Assembly (NCBI GenBank): GCA_963573305.1
Contig: OY754327.1
Span: 180,242,386 to 180,306,385, forward strand
Reading direction: 5' to 3'
Source: Pyrrhosoma nymphula
Taxonomy: Eukaryota > Arthropoda > Insecta > Odonata > Coenagrionidae
DNA length: 64,000 bases
Shown here: piece after piece, positions 45,603 through 58,836 of the stretch
Position numbering within the stretch: position 1 is the stretch's first letter
Layout: every line of letters starts with the position of its first letter
Position numbers and translations under genes: made by a program
The notes under the pieces: model-generated
Database searches by the model: none
Seen by the model: only the letters and a program-made list of their open reading frames with translations
What the model was told of the DNA's origin: nothing

Positions 45603-47590
45603 ATCTTTATTCTGCAGCAAAATTAATTGTTGAGATCAATGAGTTATTTTTTCATTACATTTTTATCTTTCTGAGGAAAAAGGTTTAAAATGGCTACGGA
45701 GAAAACTGGGTAGAAGTTAATCTTCACCTGATGGTCTGCAAGGCTTGATACATATTTGCCAATCACATAAATTTGAATTTGCATTGCAGGAAGCTGTGTT
45801 TAAAGTTTCACTATTTAAGTTAATTAGTTTCTCAAGGAAAGTAAGCCATCTCTGTTTCATCCATTCAATTTTTTGAGTTTTCATATCATGTCCTAGTGTG
45901 GCAACAAATTATGGTCATTTTCGAGTGGGTGTTTAGCGTATGACACTTGGAACAAGACTATGCTATAATCTGTTATTTTTCAATGTGATATAATTATCAC
46001 TGCATTTCGAGAATTCACTCCTCGGATCCATGTTATTTAAATTTTCCCCTTCCTCTCTGATCCCTTGTTGAAAAAGTAACGATCCCAGCATCATGCCTAT
46101 ACTTGTTTTCTATGAAGAAACTCTCCACATCCTTTCTTTCAAATCCTTTTCAAGTCCAGATGGTCGACATTCAATTTCTATCTCTGTTAAGTTGGCTTTC
46201 ATAGCTTTTTATTCAGAGCCACTGAAATAATTGGCATTATTTTCTGCAATGACTTGTGTTGCTGACATCTTTTATGAATGAAATCTCCATGTCCATGTGC
46301 TGATTCTTGCCAATATTTCACTCTTTGCGTGGAATAACCATGAAAAATAATTACTCTTCCGTTTGTGCTGGTTTTTTTCTTTGTCAACATCTAGTGTCCT
46401 CAGTGGTAATGAACGTAAAGGTAAGAGTGGGTGTAAGAAAGGTATTTGATACCCTACCTCTTAAGTATTGTTTCATTAATTGGTAGTTAACCATAGCTCT
46501 ATTTTCCCTTTTGCAGTTAACATAGTAAAACTCATATTGCAAAAGAAACTTGAGGAATGTGGAATCATTTATCCTACCATTCTATTATCATCTTTATCCT
46601 TATATGTATTCTTGTTCAATTCAACCATCTATGTATCTATCACAAAAATTTTTAATTTTTTTCGTATGTCTGGTGTATAGTTTTGCCCTAGTTTTCCATG
46701 CTCAGGAATGCTTGATTTGTATCATGGTTGACAATTTTCATTTTGATATCTGAAAGCTAACAATCAAATATCACCCCATTACCATTACTTATTAACAAAG
46801 CTATTTCACCATTGCTTGGAACATAAAATCACTGCCGAAATGCACTCTTTCTCCTTGAGAGAAAGACGTAGCTAGGGAGTCATCTCCTAGTCTCCCTTCT
46901 GGGTGCTGGAAGGAACTTCAATGAGTTACAGACTTGGGTAGGGTGCTTTGTGCTTTCCATTTGCTTGTTTTTCTCCTTGGGAGACCAGTTTCAGCCCACG
47001 TGGTTAACCTCACTTTTATAATCAGATTTGCCCAAAAATTCGGTCTTTAAATTCAAACTTTACATAAGTATATACAGTAATTATGAGCATTATATGTATC
47101 ATTCATCACACTATTTGAGTTGACTGGTAAGACAAGAGTTAATCATAAATTGATATTATTAATAAATAATGCAAATCTCAATTAGCTATAAATATTTTCA
47201 TGACTATTACTACTGGACACTTGTTCAGCAGGACTGCTTTGAAAAAGAGCATATGGTTGTCAGCTTTGTTGATTGTTTTAGCTAGGTTTGTGCTGCTGTT
47301 TGCTCAGCTACAAGGACAAGGTGTAAAGTTCTTTGCTTAGTACAAGTATGGGATTGCTACTAAATAATTTTTATTTTTGTTTTGTAGATACATGCATTCC
47401 AAAAATGTTAGTTAACTTTTATGATGATCTGTCGTATAGTTTTCTTTCCGTGGTATTTTAAAATAGGCATTGTGTGTGTCTCTCATTGAAATGGACAAAC
47501 TAGAATATTTGTCTTATAATTCTATGTTTTGGACAGATAATTGACAATGGAAATTTAGCCAAAGCTTGGAACGCTTTATAAAGTGTCTCC
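45603..47590. other. AT-rich stretch, nothing supported
   Basis: No recognisable exon or element terminus. A possible acceptor CCCTTTTGCAG precedes an open frame at 46516, but without protein similarity it is not called. Confidence 0.45.
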
Positions 47591-47599
47591 TTTTTTAAT

Positions 47600-48740
47600 A
47601 GTGTGGAAATGGGTGGCTGAATTTAAACGTGGTCATTCATCTCCTGTAGATGATTCCGATGAATGACAACAAAAAACCACAATCACTGATGAAATCATTG
47701 AGAAAGTGCAGAATAGGATATTCGGCGATTGGTGACTGAAGGCACTTGAGACAGTTGAGGCCATTGGCATCTCAGAAAATAGAGATTGGTTCATTTTACA
47801 TCAAGAATTAAATACAAGAAAAATCTTCAAGAATTGTTGAATGTTGGCCAGATAAAAATGCAATAACAAATTTTGCTACAGCCTTAGACCGTTTTAAAAA
47901 GAATCCAACTGATTTTGTGAACTGACTTGCTAAAATGGATCCACTACTGCACACCAGAAATGAAACTGCAACCAAAGCAGTGCGTGAAAGCTGGTGGCTC
48001 AGGAACTAAAAAAGGCGAAGTGGATTTCATCTACTGGCACGATCATAACCAGTGTTTTCTGGGATGCAAAAGGGTTTCTTTTTATTAATAATCCAGAAAA
48101 AGGCCAAAAAATAACTGGCCTACACTGTTTAAGTTTGCCAAACAAGCTGGATGCAAAAATTCACGATTTGAGACCTGGATTTTAAAGGTAAAAAGTTCAT
48201 GAAATAAGGCCTGGATTGTAAAAGAAAAACTCATCTTTCATCTGGACAACGCACCTTCACACAAAGGTGCTTTAGCATTGATAAACTTAAGGGATTTTAA
48301 TCATGAACTTTAGGAACATCCACCCTAATTAAACCCTTGCCAGCCTCAGTGGTGGCGAGGTAAAGTCCTTGCCTGCTAAACCGAAGGTCGCGGGCTCTAG
48401 TCCTGCCTGGGTGGGTTCTTCTCCACTCAGGGCATGGTTGTTAATGTGAGATGTATTAACAAACTAATTGCAAGAGAGGACTATGTAGACCTATATGCGC
48501 TTGGTATAAAGACGATATATTAGTTTAGTCTTTGCTACCTTTGACTTCCATCTATTCCAAAGTCTAAAGAATTTTAAGGTGAAAAACATTTAGGATCAAA
48601 TGAAGAAGTGGTAGCAGCCATAGATGGGTATTTTCTAGGCCTTCCAGAATCGCATTTTAGGGATGTAATCCATTCATTGGAGAAACATAGGAACAAAGGT
48701 ATTGCATTTAAAGAAGACTGCATACAAAAATACATTCAAT
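47600..48740 (+). pseudogene. Mariner transposase pseudogene
   Basis: Successive frames match mariner transposase in order: HTH region WKWVAEFKRGHSSPVDDSDE, then ITDEIIEKVQN, then WIHYCTPEMKLQPKQ (first catalytic region), VKAGGSGTKK, VFWDAKGFLFI, then LDNAPSHKGALALI (second catalytic Asp region). After an interruption come DFHLFQSLK and NEEVVAAIDGYFLGLPESHF. Numerous stops and frameshifts make it long dead. A SINE at 48339-48529 separates the HELxEHPP block from DFHLF. Confidence 0.85.
48339..48529 (+). mobile_element. tRNA-derived SINE inside mariner
   Basis: It has an A-box-like GTGGTGGCGAGGTAAAGTCC and a B-box GGGCTCTAGTCC, followed by CCTGGGTGGGTTCTTCTCC and a unique body. The head resembles tRNA-SINEs that start GCC-TGGTGGC. 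It is a different family from the SINEs at 7139 and 36870. Its position inside a recognisable mariner ORF defines both borders to within a few bases. Confidence 0.7.
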
Positions 48741-49527
48741 TTTGAACTATAAAACGCAGTCTTTCACTGTCAGACCAAAATATTTTCACTTGTATTTCTG
48801 TGGCCTTTCATTTTTATCAAGGAAATACCCCCCTTGTATTCCAGGTGTCATTTGTAAAAAAATTCACAATCTCTCTAAACCTTCAAAAACGTTGAAAGTA
48901 CGTGTGGAAATTAAGAACTCTTTTTGAACTATCCACTGAGAACTTATCATTGTTAAGGATCTTGTATCTTTAAAAGTTTTACTAAAAGATTGCCATGAAG
49001 ATTTGGTTCTTAATGTGTACATGCTCAAGTGAATCAATAATTTATCTCTCATATATCTGTTTTGTGAATCTACTCTCATCCATTTTCTCTTTATGGCCCA
49101 TCCAAGATAGCAACCTTGTTTTCATTACTGTTTGTTGTGTGAGGATCCTATCCAAATCTTATTTTACTTCAATAATAAGCACTCAGTGACTGATGCCGTT
49201 AGCTTAGGTTTTCTTATCCAGGATTACCCTTTTTCATTTCCATATGTTAAGTTAGGGAGGAGAAAATTTTTTCAAAAGCCCCAGATGTGTTATGTGTATG
49301 TTACCCCAGAATAACATAAATTTTTAAAGTATTCCATTTAGTACCAGCAATCTTCCATCTGATGTTTGCATGCATTTAGATTCCTTAAATGAATTTGACC
49401 ACCCTTAACTGACATTTGGCCAAAATTTATAAACTAATCCTCTGTTTTCCTCTTTCCCCTACTTGCCCTCATCTGCCAATCATTCCTTTATTCTCCATGT
49501 CAAATATGTACCACTAAGATATTCAAT

Positions 49528-49591
49528 GAAGACGGTGAAATTCGCCATGAAAAAATCATTTGATTATTTCATGCCGAATTTCACCGTCTTC
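49528..49591. repeat. 25-bp-stem hairpin
   Basis: GAAGACGGTGAAATTCGCC and following bases (49528-49552) pair with 49567-49591 with one mismatch around a 14-base loop. It is isolated in AT-rich DNA. The origin is probably a collapsed inverted end of a mobile element. Confidence 0.8.
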
Positions 49592-49964
49592 GGTGCATAA
49601 CTTCAAACCTGTGCACGTGACTGCGTACCACATCATTTGTTTAATGCAATGATTGGAAATTTATGTAATACATACTAATATGATTTAGGATTATTTAGTC
49701 TCAATTACATTCACCATTTTAACTCACTACTCCACTTTTGTGGGAATGTATACATCATTTGAATATGTTGCTGTCAGTATTGAAAACTTGTTAAAAAAGA
49801 TGAAGAGCAGTATTGTAACTTTTAGAGGTAGGAGATAAGTTTTCATTACGGAATGTAGGGTCCTGTAGGGAATGACATCCTAAGGTGACGGTCGCATTAG
49901 TTTAGCATTGTAAATTTCAAGGATGCTGGGGCAATCTATGCTGCGGCATACATTTATGAAGTCA

Positions 49965-50080
49965 CCTGCAAGTTCACGTAAGTGGAAAAATTCATCAGAA
50001 AATGAAAAATGATTCACCTTGACCAGGACTCGAACACACTCCAACTGTTTTAGCCAATTAAGCTACTAAGGCATCCTTCT
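49965..50080 (-). mobile_element. tRNA-derived SINE (same family as 36870)
   Basis: On the minus strand: GCCTTAGTAGCTTAATTGGC (A-box), GTTCGAGTCCTGG (B-box), then TCAAGGTGAATCATTTTTC and GAACTTGCAGGTGACTTC. The TGGTCAAGG-GAATGA-...-GCAGGTGACT order is shared with the SINEs at 7139-7300 and 36870-36999. It is not a tRNA gene. Confidence 0.7.
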
Positions 50081-50849
50081 CCCCTTTTGCATTGTAACTT
50101 AACAAAGTTAATAGATTTGCTTGATAGGTGATTTCCGTTTCAATATTTATATTTGGATATCAAGGAAAGCGTAATTCAATCTGACTAAATACAGTTTGAG
50201 TATCATGATAACTTTAATAATATTTAGAATCATGTATTGAAAAAATGAATATTGAAATGGTCTTTGATAGCTCTTTTGAGTCATCCAGTCTCAGAGAAAC
50301 AAGATGTGTGCAATCTAATTTGAATGATTGTATATATTTGTATAGATGTCCATTTATTGGTAGTGACATGGATTTTTTGATCTCCCCATCCCATGTACAA
50401 TTATATAAATGCAGAGTATGTACCATGAATATGTGTGATAGCTGGGAGTTGTGGTAGCTCATTCCATTGCTGTCTCCTTGCAAGTAAAATATTTTTATAA
50501 CTTTAAAATGGATTATAATTAATGATTTTTGTTATTGAGCTGAAATAATTACTCTCAGTAGAACCATTCCCATTGTTACAGGTATGGCATGAAAAATGAC
50601 AAGATTTGGAAAAGTTCATGGCATATATTTTGGACTCCTAACTAAGCTCTTCATGGAATCTGAACATTTATTCTACTAGCTCTCAAGAATTTTTGATTGG
50701 AAATATTATTGATTTAAATTTTTCTTTGCAAATGAAGATATGCAGGGAAACTGAATCAAGCAAAACAAATGTTTTTGCTGACAGGCAAGATCATAAAAAA
50801 TTTCATCACATTATATAGATAGTAAATACATACATTCATATAATGTTCT

Positions 50850-52932
50850 GGGGTCGTATTCTGTAATTCAGGTGATGGCTATCACCGGTGGTGAACACCT
50901 CCGAAAAAATTCACCTGTCATCACTGTTTGCAATTCTGTAGCTGGGGGGGGTGAAGTTTCACCACCAGGTGATGGCTAGGTGATGTGAGGTGATGGTGAT
51001 ATATATGAAATCATCTGGGTATGATTCCTGCTGGTTCCCAGTAGCCAATGGTAGCATACTCCTAAAACAGAAGACGATCTAATGTATTCAAAACCCCAGA
51101 CTTTTGCATTATGCTGCAGAGGATAGTGTTTGTGAAGCTCACAATTGGGAAATATAGTCCAAATGTAGCCTAGAGAATAGGAGTACCCTCAGGGTTTATC
51201 TTTTTACAGGAATGAAGCTGCACATAGTGCACAGGATTTTCATCCTCGTGTGAAATTATTGAGGATATTAAAAAACATACCTGCATGTTTACATTATTTC
51301 AAGTTCCTCTCCTTCATTGTGTTTTACGATTTATCCATCTTCCTCGGTCACCAATTCCTCTGTGCTATGATTGAAGATTCCTCTGCTGTTACAAGTATGG
51401 CTAATTGATAGGGAATATCTTGACTTATTCCCCACTGATCTCTATTCTTTGCACGGAAAGTATCAGCAAGGTATTTTTAAATGTCTGTAACTTATGTATT
51501 TAGTCTATCATGAAGAGGAATTTATTTGTTCTCATATTACGGTGGAAGATATTTGTGATTGATTGTAGAAAATTGTCAATGGATGTTATTTATTTTCCAT
51601 CTAAGAAAGCAACAATTTATGAAATTTGATGCAATTTAGCCATGTAAGAAACCATGAACCCGTTGTCAAGTTGATAATATTGCTTACATCTTGAGTAAGA
51701 ATTAATAACAGAATCTATTCCGTGTCATGATGTACCACTATTTTGTTGAGCATCTGAAATAGTGAGATTTAGCTTTTTAGTATGTGATGAATTATAATTA
51801 CTGATGAAATGCAAATTATTTGTGAGTCTCTTATGAATTTTAATGGCAGTGATGCCAAGACCATAAAGCAGTTCGCGTGTTTGTGAATTTATATTAGCTT
51901 CTGGGTCATATATTTGTTGATACAAAACTGAAATCTTAGCTAGCACTGTTATTGGACAATTTAAAGGGGTCATTGTAGTAAATAAGTGCAATGAAATAAG
52001 ATTGTGTTCTGCATAAATTTCCATCACAATTCTGAAGGAAGACCAGAAAATTCCCAATATATACCCAGCAATATTTGCTTAAATATTACCGAGACATATT
52101 GGGGTACAACCACAAGTTTGATTTCAATTTCTTTGTTTACTTCCCTCGCATTATCTCAGTGGTTTATGAGTGCTAATGAGTGAGAAAACTTACGAAAGAA
52201 TGAAGGTTGGACCCAAAAGCGTAGTTAATTATGCCTATGTATAATAAAATTATTGCATAGCAACTACCTATTCACTTTTCTCTAATTCTTCCTTAAATAA
52301 AAATTATGTGCTGTAAAACATTTGTAAGTTAGATTTTAACCTGAAACATCAGCATCCATAGCCCATTCCCATGGGCTATATTTGAGCTCATATTTGGTAA
52401 TGTCATAAACAGAAGTGTGCAAAAAGTTGGAGCTGAAACCATTATCCATTTAAGAGGTATTATGCATCCTAATATGAACCTAAGCTTTACTAACCAATGA
52501 CCACATGATTAAAACACTAAAATAGCATTATCAAAAGATTATTTATTGGCATCTTAATTACATGCCTGGAAATTATCTAAATCACCCTTAGGCTAATAGA
52601 ATGAACTTTTCTGTTTGAACAAAACTTATCCTGGCAGCTCCATTAGTCATTTTTTATCACAAATGCAGTTGATATATTACTTAAATAGTCTGTCGAGTGC
52701 AGAAATCGCTATTTACGTTTGTAGTATTAGCCATCAGCCAATGAAACTGTTGACGCTTAGGTGATGTGATGAGACGATAAGACCGGCTAACCAATCGGTG
52801 ATGTCGTATCTCCCCATTTTGGTTGTAGAACTTCACTTTGTCGGCTTACAGAATCAGAATGGCAGTGATGGGTGATGTAATATCACCAGGGGTCACTCAT
52901 CACCAGTGATACGAGTTACAGAATACGACCCC
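50850..52932. mobile_element. 2.1-kb TIR element with GGTGATG arrays
   Basis: Termini GGGGTCGTATTCTGTAA are perfect inverted repeats (17 bp, extending to 19 of 20). Both subterminal regions are packed with GGTGATG and CATCACC words (50871-51000 and 52755-52915). The interior has no recognisable transposase; the 110-codon minus ORF at 51725-52057 matches nothing I know. Flanks show no clear target duplication. It is likely a non-autonomous DNA transposon of unassigned superfamily. Confidence 0.8.
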
Positions 52933-55900
52933 TGATCTGTACAAATTTCACATTAAAACTCTAAAATAGTATTATGGATAGAAATACTGCTATGGGCTAA
53001 TAGTTGACATTGTAAATAAAATAATTTACCGAGTAGTGGTTGTGCAATATGATTTTTCAATTTCAGCCATAAATTTTTGTATTTGAAATCTCCTTTAAGC
53101 ATTTGAATGTAAGTTATTAATAATCTTATTCTGGGTTTCAAATATCTTTGTCTCTATTTGCTCTATGCCAAGGTGGTAAGAAAGCTCCTGACTCTTGATT
53201 TTTATGATGGGAAGGGAAGGTGATGGGAAAAAGTGGGCCAAGCATAGCCCACAAAAATTTCATTAGATGTGTTCACTTCATGCTCCTATGTGCTGTATTG
53301 CCATCCTTGCACTATGTCCAACTAGAAACAGGTTCTCTGTATCACAATGTACGGGCAGTGTCTAGTGAGAGCTCCCCTCCCCAAGGGAAGGGAAACACTT
53401 GGACCATAAGGAACACACGCAAAGCTGAAATTCAAAGATATTTGAAGCAAGTTTAATTTTCGGCTTGCAGAAATAGAGGTTCTTGTGAAATAATTTCTGA
53501 TTGAAGCCATATTTTTTTGGCTTTTGGAAAAATATGTAGCCAGCACATGGTGCATAAATGCTAATAACATAATTCTTCAGTTTAGAACACCTGTCCTTAT
53601 AATTATAGAATCAGTGTATGTATTCTATCCACTCACGACGGGTAATTTTACTGTATGAAAAAGAACTGAGGCACCGTTCTATCCAAAATCTCTCTCCTTT
53701 TAAGTCCATTTATTAAATAAGCCTCTTATCTAGCCTTCCTAATTATACTTTTAAAAAATTTGAGGTTACATCTAAAGTGTGATACTTATTGATATCAAAG
53801 TTTTTCAATTGTGTTACCAAAGAAAACATTTAAATAATATATGCTGCTAGGTTTATTCATTGCCTTATATCTGATTAGACCCTTGCCTTGAAAAAATTCC
53901 CTACTTTTATTATATTTTTCTCCTACTATCTTTTAGTTCAAAATAGTTGCTACACTCTAATATGTATGTATATTTTAGTCTTTTGCTAGTACATATTTTA
54001 AATGATTTTCTATGTGTGACCATACTATCTGGGAAGGTGCTTATGATGGTTATTGGAGTGTATATAGGACCTTTTTTTTATTTTAAGGAAGTTTGCTGTG
54101 AGAGCACCCACCATAAACTCCTTGCAAAACAGATAAACAAATAAAATGAAAATGCTCTCCAAAAATCCTGGTTTTCTCCTAGGCCTTAATGTAACTGTGG
54201 ATTTTTTTATTTTCCCTTTTCCTGTTTTTGGAAATAATGCAGGGCAAATTTTCAAAATCAGGAACTTAGTCGGGCATAAAATAAATGAAGGTATGCTACT
54301 GTTTCTTTTCAAATCCCAAAATTGTAAGTTAGCCAGATATTTGATCCAATGTGCATTGGACGCACTGTAAAACCCTGATTTTATGCACCTTGATTTTACA
54401 CAACTGTCGCTTTGTTTAGCTACATTAAGGTCTGGCAGGGTATTTCGATGGTAAACTCTTGATTTTACATAGTTTGTCGATTTTACGTAGTTTTTTTGTT
54501 TTAATGCAGTCATACTGGTCCCTACGGTTAATTGTCCTCATTTTTACTTAGTTTTTCTATACTTTTTACAAATTGTGAGCTAACTTACTGAATACGAATG
54601 CAAACTCAACATGTTAACAAGCATATTTAAATATTTCCTCTATTTTCCTGCAACATGCACAGAAAATACAGCACTAAATACTCTGTCTTTCGAAATACTT
54701 AACATTATTTCAGTAGCTATTACAAGTATGTCATAATCAGTGTTGGAATAATACACCTTACATTTGGAGACTTTTATTAGTTTTGTCTGTTCTACAATAG
54801 TTAGGGGCATAGTATTACAATGTATTATATGGCGACGATGTGACGTTCGATATATTGCTCTTCAATATCGCAGAAACAATCAAAACAATATACCACATAT
54901 ATCTGCATAGGCCTCTCATTTTTGGCCAAATATCAGAAACTCAAAAGAGGGAAGGGGAGCTATTTTGAAGCATAAAAAGAGAAAGCCACTCAGAAATTCT
55001 GCGGCTAACCATCCAAAATAATAGAGAAAAATAGGTAGTAATGCACTAAAATAACTCATATCAGTAAAATAAAAATAAACTTTATTTTTAATAATTAACG
55101 AAAAGTTTTATTTTATTATTTAATTAACCTTTCTTCATGTTTATGTTGTTACAGCCTTATGGAAACTCTGTAAAAACATTATGCAACTTGTAATGCATAT
55201 GTGTTGTAAATATTTTCCACTCAAACTGGGGTACTCGTCAAAAATAGAGAAACAACTTCGCTCATATATTCTTCAGTGACAATTCTAAGAATTTAAGAAA
55301 TGTTTTCATAATCTCATTAATTTTCCATCATATCGATGTTTCTATAGACCTACAACGCCACGGAAAAGTCCATATATGCAACCCGCGATACAGTTGTGTC
55401 TTTAATATTTTCCTCTCATTAGATTTATTTAGATTACACTGCTCTGCAACAAAAATAATGTTTCAGAATGAATGCATGTTTCGAAATGGAATTTTTCCGC
55501 TGAGTTGAACGGTGCAATCCATTTTTTTCTATCACGTCAGGTTTTCGAGAAAATGAAAAATATGTTTTTCATAAAAGTCCCATTTGTATACCATAGCAGG
55601 GCATGGGAAGTATGTAGTGTTAAAGTGTGATTACACCATTTTATGTGGTCTGGCAGTATTAATTCATTTGTCGAGTGTGGTGTATGTGATTTGGCAGTAG
55701 TAATTCACCAGTTTTTTGTTTCACACTTGGTGAGGTGGTGACACTGAAAGGAGTGAATGTCGAGTGTGTTGTATTCAGTGTGTTGAATTCAACGGTTGCA
55801 TGAAGTGACAAATTTTGTATTCCGAAAATGTCATCACGTGGCTGCAAAAAAGACCCAAACACATGTTTTTTACGCATATGTGAAGTACATGTTGTGCAAA

Positions 55901-56325
55901 CAAAGACTAAATATAACACGATTTGTCAAAGAAGCCTACCTTGCGTATTTTGGACTAGTGCTTGGCGATGAGAATAAACCATGAGCACCACAGAAAGACT
56001 TGTGTGGAAGGATTGAGGTTGTGGATGAACGAACGAGGAGAGAAATTTTATTTTGCTCTTCTAATGGTATGGGCCCATCACTCCTGTGTTAGGGCGATTG
56101 ACGTCGTTCTGTTTTTGTCCCCCCATTGATAGGAAGCGCTGTTATTAACAGAAAGCTGAATTAATTCTTCTCTTGGCCGCAAGATGGTGCTAGCGTCGAC
56201 GACTACCACACGAATCAAATACCTCAATTTATTCGCCCTATTTGAAATAGTAATTCATTCACAAAAATTAGATTTGTTACCTCTGTGTTTTCCGCGGGGT
56301 TGATGGAGGAATGCCTATATTTCCT
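52933..56325. other. AT-rich stretch, few structures
   Basis: Nothing coding is supported. Near 54365-54520 CTGTAAAACCCTGATTTTA and repeated GATTTTACRYA phrases resemble the end of a pogo/Tigger-like element, but no second terminus was found. The 162-codon minus ORF at 54025-54513 has no family match. Confidence 0.4.
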
Positions 56326-56445
56326 GGTTCTTCTTCTTCGTCCATTGGCTGGTTGATGATAACAGTTTCACGGAAACTTCTAATAGCATCTTCAGGTCAA
56401 AGTTTCTTTGACCTGATTTGAGCCAATGGACGAAGAAGAAGAACC
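56326..56445. repeat. Nested double hairpin
   Basis: GGTTCTTCTTCTTCGTCCAT begins a perfect 25-bp arm (56326-56350) repeated inversely at 56421-56445. Within the loop is a second perfect stem, CAGGTCAAAG / CTTTGACCTG (56393-56402 with 56406-56415). The loop wording TCTAATAGCATCTTCAGG recalls Penelope-like 3' ends. Confidence 0.85.
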
Positions 56446-57179
56446 GGAGACTGGAGATTCTCTTCAGGGCATTCACTCATCACTTTCTTCAGATGGCAGG
56501 TTTTTTTCCCTTGCTTTTGGATTTCTGGAGCTTGAAGTTACGATGAACTTCACACTTCAAGTATTTAATTTTATATGGACATACCTTGTAACATTGAAGG
56601 TGAATAAATATATTATTATATTATATAGCCAGTGCAGTTGAATGACACCAGAGCAAGGACTTCATTAAGGGATAGGTATATGAGAAACTACAGTGTGCTA
56701 AACCACTGGAATGTAAATAGTGAATCATCATAAAAACAACTTAATACTTTGAACAATTATTTGGGTGACATAAACTTAACACAATGGTCCACATTTGAGT
56801 TGAAATAAATTATGATTATGAGGGGACAACATGAAATATTCATAATTCATGAGAACTGCAGAGGAATGGCTTGCATATGGAGAAAATAACTCACAATTCA
56901 AAACATATTGTTAGAGGGGTACTGGATGTATCAAATATGTTTACACCTTGAACGAATGTAATTCATTTGAAAACATTTATGAAGAAATGAAACTAATGAA
57001 AAATGATAAGAAAAATACTTAAGGGAGGCAATACAAGTATAATTTATGTTCATGGTTACTGAAGAAAAAGTACATCAGTCAAATTTCCCAAGAAAAGTCA
57101 CGACAAGGCCCATGCAAATAGATGTCATTAAATTAAATCCAAATTGAAGGGGGGGAGGTGGGTTTCTTCTTCCTCATAG

Positions 57180-58207
57180 TTTGTCCCCCCGATCGCTAGA
57201 TGGAAGGGCTTAAGGTTCACCTAGGGCCGCACCTGTGAAACCCCCATGATATGGAGGGAACAATTAAACCATACTAATGACTGCTATTTCTGTCTGGTAA
57301 AAGTGCAAGGTTTCAGTGCTAAGAACAAAAGTGACATAGTGTATCCATATTTGCAATCTGCAATGAGACCAATCAAACATGACAAAAGCCTAGCTATTCC
57401 TTCTCGTCCATCCTCAAGCTGTACATAGCCTCAAAAGAAAGTGAGCGATACTACGGACATCAGTGGATCAGATACAGACGAATTTGTACCCAGTACAAGT
57501 GACAATACCCACACTTATTTAGTCAGACCGCATTGAATGACAATTGGTATGCGATTTAGCATTATCAAAGGAATGTGCTAAACTGTTAGCTTCTGTGCTG
57601 AAAGACAGACATTTATTGCTACCTTGCACTAAAATTTTATGTTACAGATCCCGGGAACAAGAAATAGTTTCTTTATTATCAGAAGCAAAATCTATGATCT
57701 TCTACAATGATATACCGAAACTTGTAACGTGGCTTGGAGTAAATTATATGTAACTTCTGAATGGAGGCTTTTCATAGATTCTTCTATAACCAGTCTGGAA
57801 GGTGTTTTACTCAACAATTTTAATGTGCTTGGATCTGTACCAAATTGTTATTTTGTTAATTTGAAAGAATCATATGAAAGTTTGCAGTTTCTATTGCAGT
57901 GTGTTAAGTTTTCCGAGCATGGTTGGAGTTTATGTGGTGACTTCAAAGTTATCAACCATTTACTGAGACTACAAATTGGATACACAAAAATGCCTTGCTT
58001 GCTGTGCGAATGGGATAGTCCAGACAGACAAAATCACTGGGAAAGGTGGGAGTGGCCAACCTGAGGACCCTTAACACCTGGAACAAAGAATATTATGCAA
58101 GTCTTGTGGAACCCATAAAAGTTCTTCTCCCTCCCCGTCACATAAAATTTGGTATCATGAACCAGTTTGTACATGCCCTAGACAAGGGCAGTGAGCGTTT
58201 TAAGTAC
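57180..58207 (+). pseudogene. Dispersed transposase-like pseudogene, family unnamed
   Basis: Successive frames read PMIWREQLNHTNDCYFCLVK, IVYPYLQSAMRPIKH, then (after shifts) SEWRLFIDSSITSLEGVLL, GWSLCGDFKVINHLL, QIGYTKMPCLLCEWDSPDR. I recognise this order from a multicopy arthropod protein family (WREPxNHxxDCYFC, WRLFIDSSxxSLKAVLLHN, GYTKYxCFLCEWDSR) that behaves like a transposon protein, but I cannot name its superfamily with confidence. It ends abruptly where the LINE at 58208 begins. Confidence 0.55.
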
Positions 58208-58832
58208 ATATAGTGTGGTGTGAGATTTCAGTATCCAATTCTCTCAACTCCAAATCAAAAAAAATTCTAGTTGGCTTGTTTTATCGTCCCCCCTCCAGTG
58301 ATGTCTCGGTTCTGGAAAGCTGCCTAGATTCTGTGCTGAGGGCTGTAAATCTTGGCTCGGTGATTCTGGTGGGTGACTTTAATTTGTCCATCCGCTGGGA
58401 TTCTCCTACGATTGGCCATCCACTCAACGCCCAAGATCACTTTTTCCTTGAACATTTCATGAATGGACTCCACGTCTCAGCATAATCTTCAACCCACCCG
58501 AGACGTGGCAACGTTGGACTTTCTCCTCTCGACTGTCACCCCTAAAGAGATCACCACTGGACGAAACATTTTCGACCTTGATTTCGACATTGATGCCCTC
58601 TTCCACTTTCGTGGCTCACGGAAACACTTCAGGTTTCCACCCCCACCTTCTAAGCCTTGGTCGAAGGTTCCCTGGCAGGACATCAACCGCTGCCTCGACC
58701 TTATCCCATGAGGAGTCATAAACTCATTGTCTCCGGAGGAGGGAGTGGATTTTCTTTACTCCATTCTGGAGAGTGTCATTGCAGACTTTGTTCCCTTTGT
58801 GAAACCCAAAGGAAAAAAATTCCCCGTCTGGT

Positions 58833-58836
58833 TTAA
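58833..58836. repeat. TTAA target duplication, left
   Basis: TTAA precedes CCCTAGGAAGACTG. It pairs with TTAA at 62299-62302, the exact duplication expected for piggyBac. Confidence 0.9.

Noticed and set aside
54025..54530. 162-codon minus ORF and pogo-like CTGTAAAACCCTGATTTTA end
   Set aside because: The ORF has no family match, and a second inverted terminus for a pogo-like element was not found.
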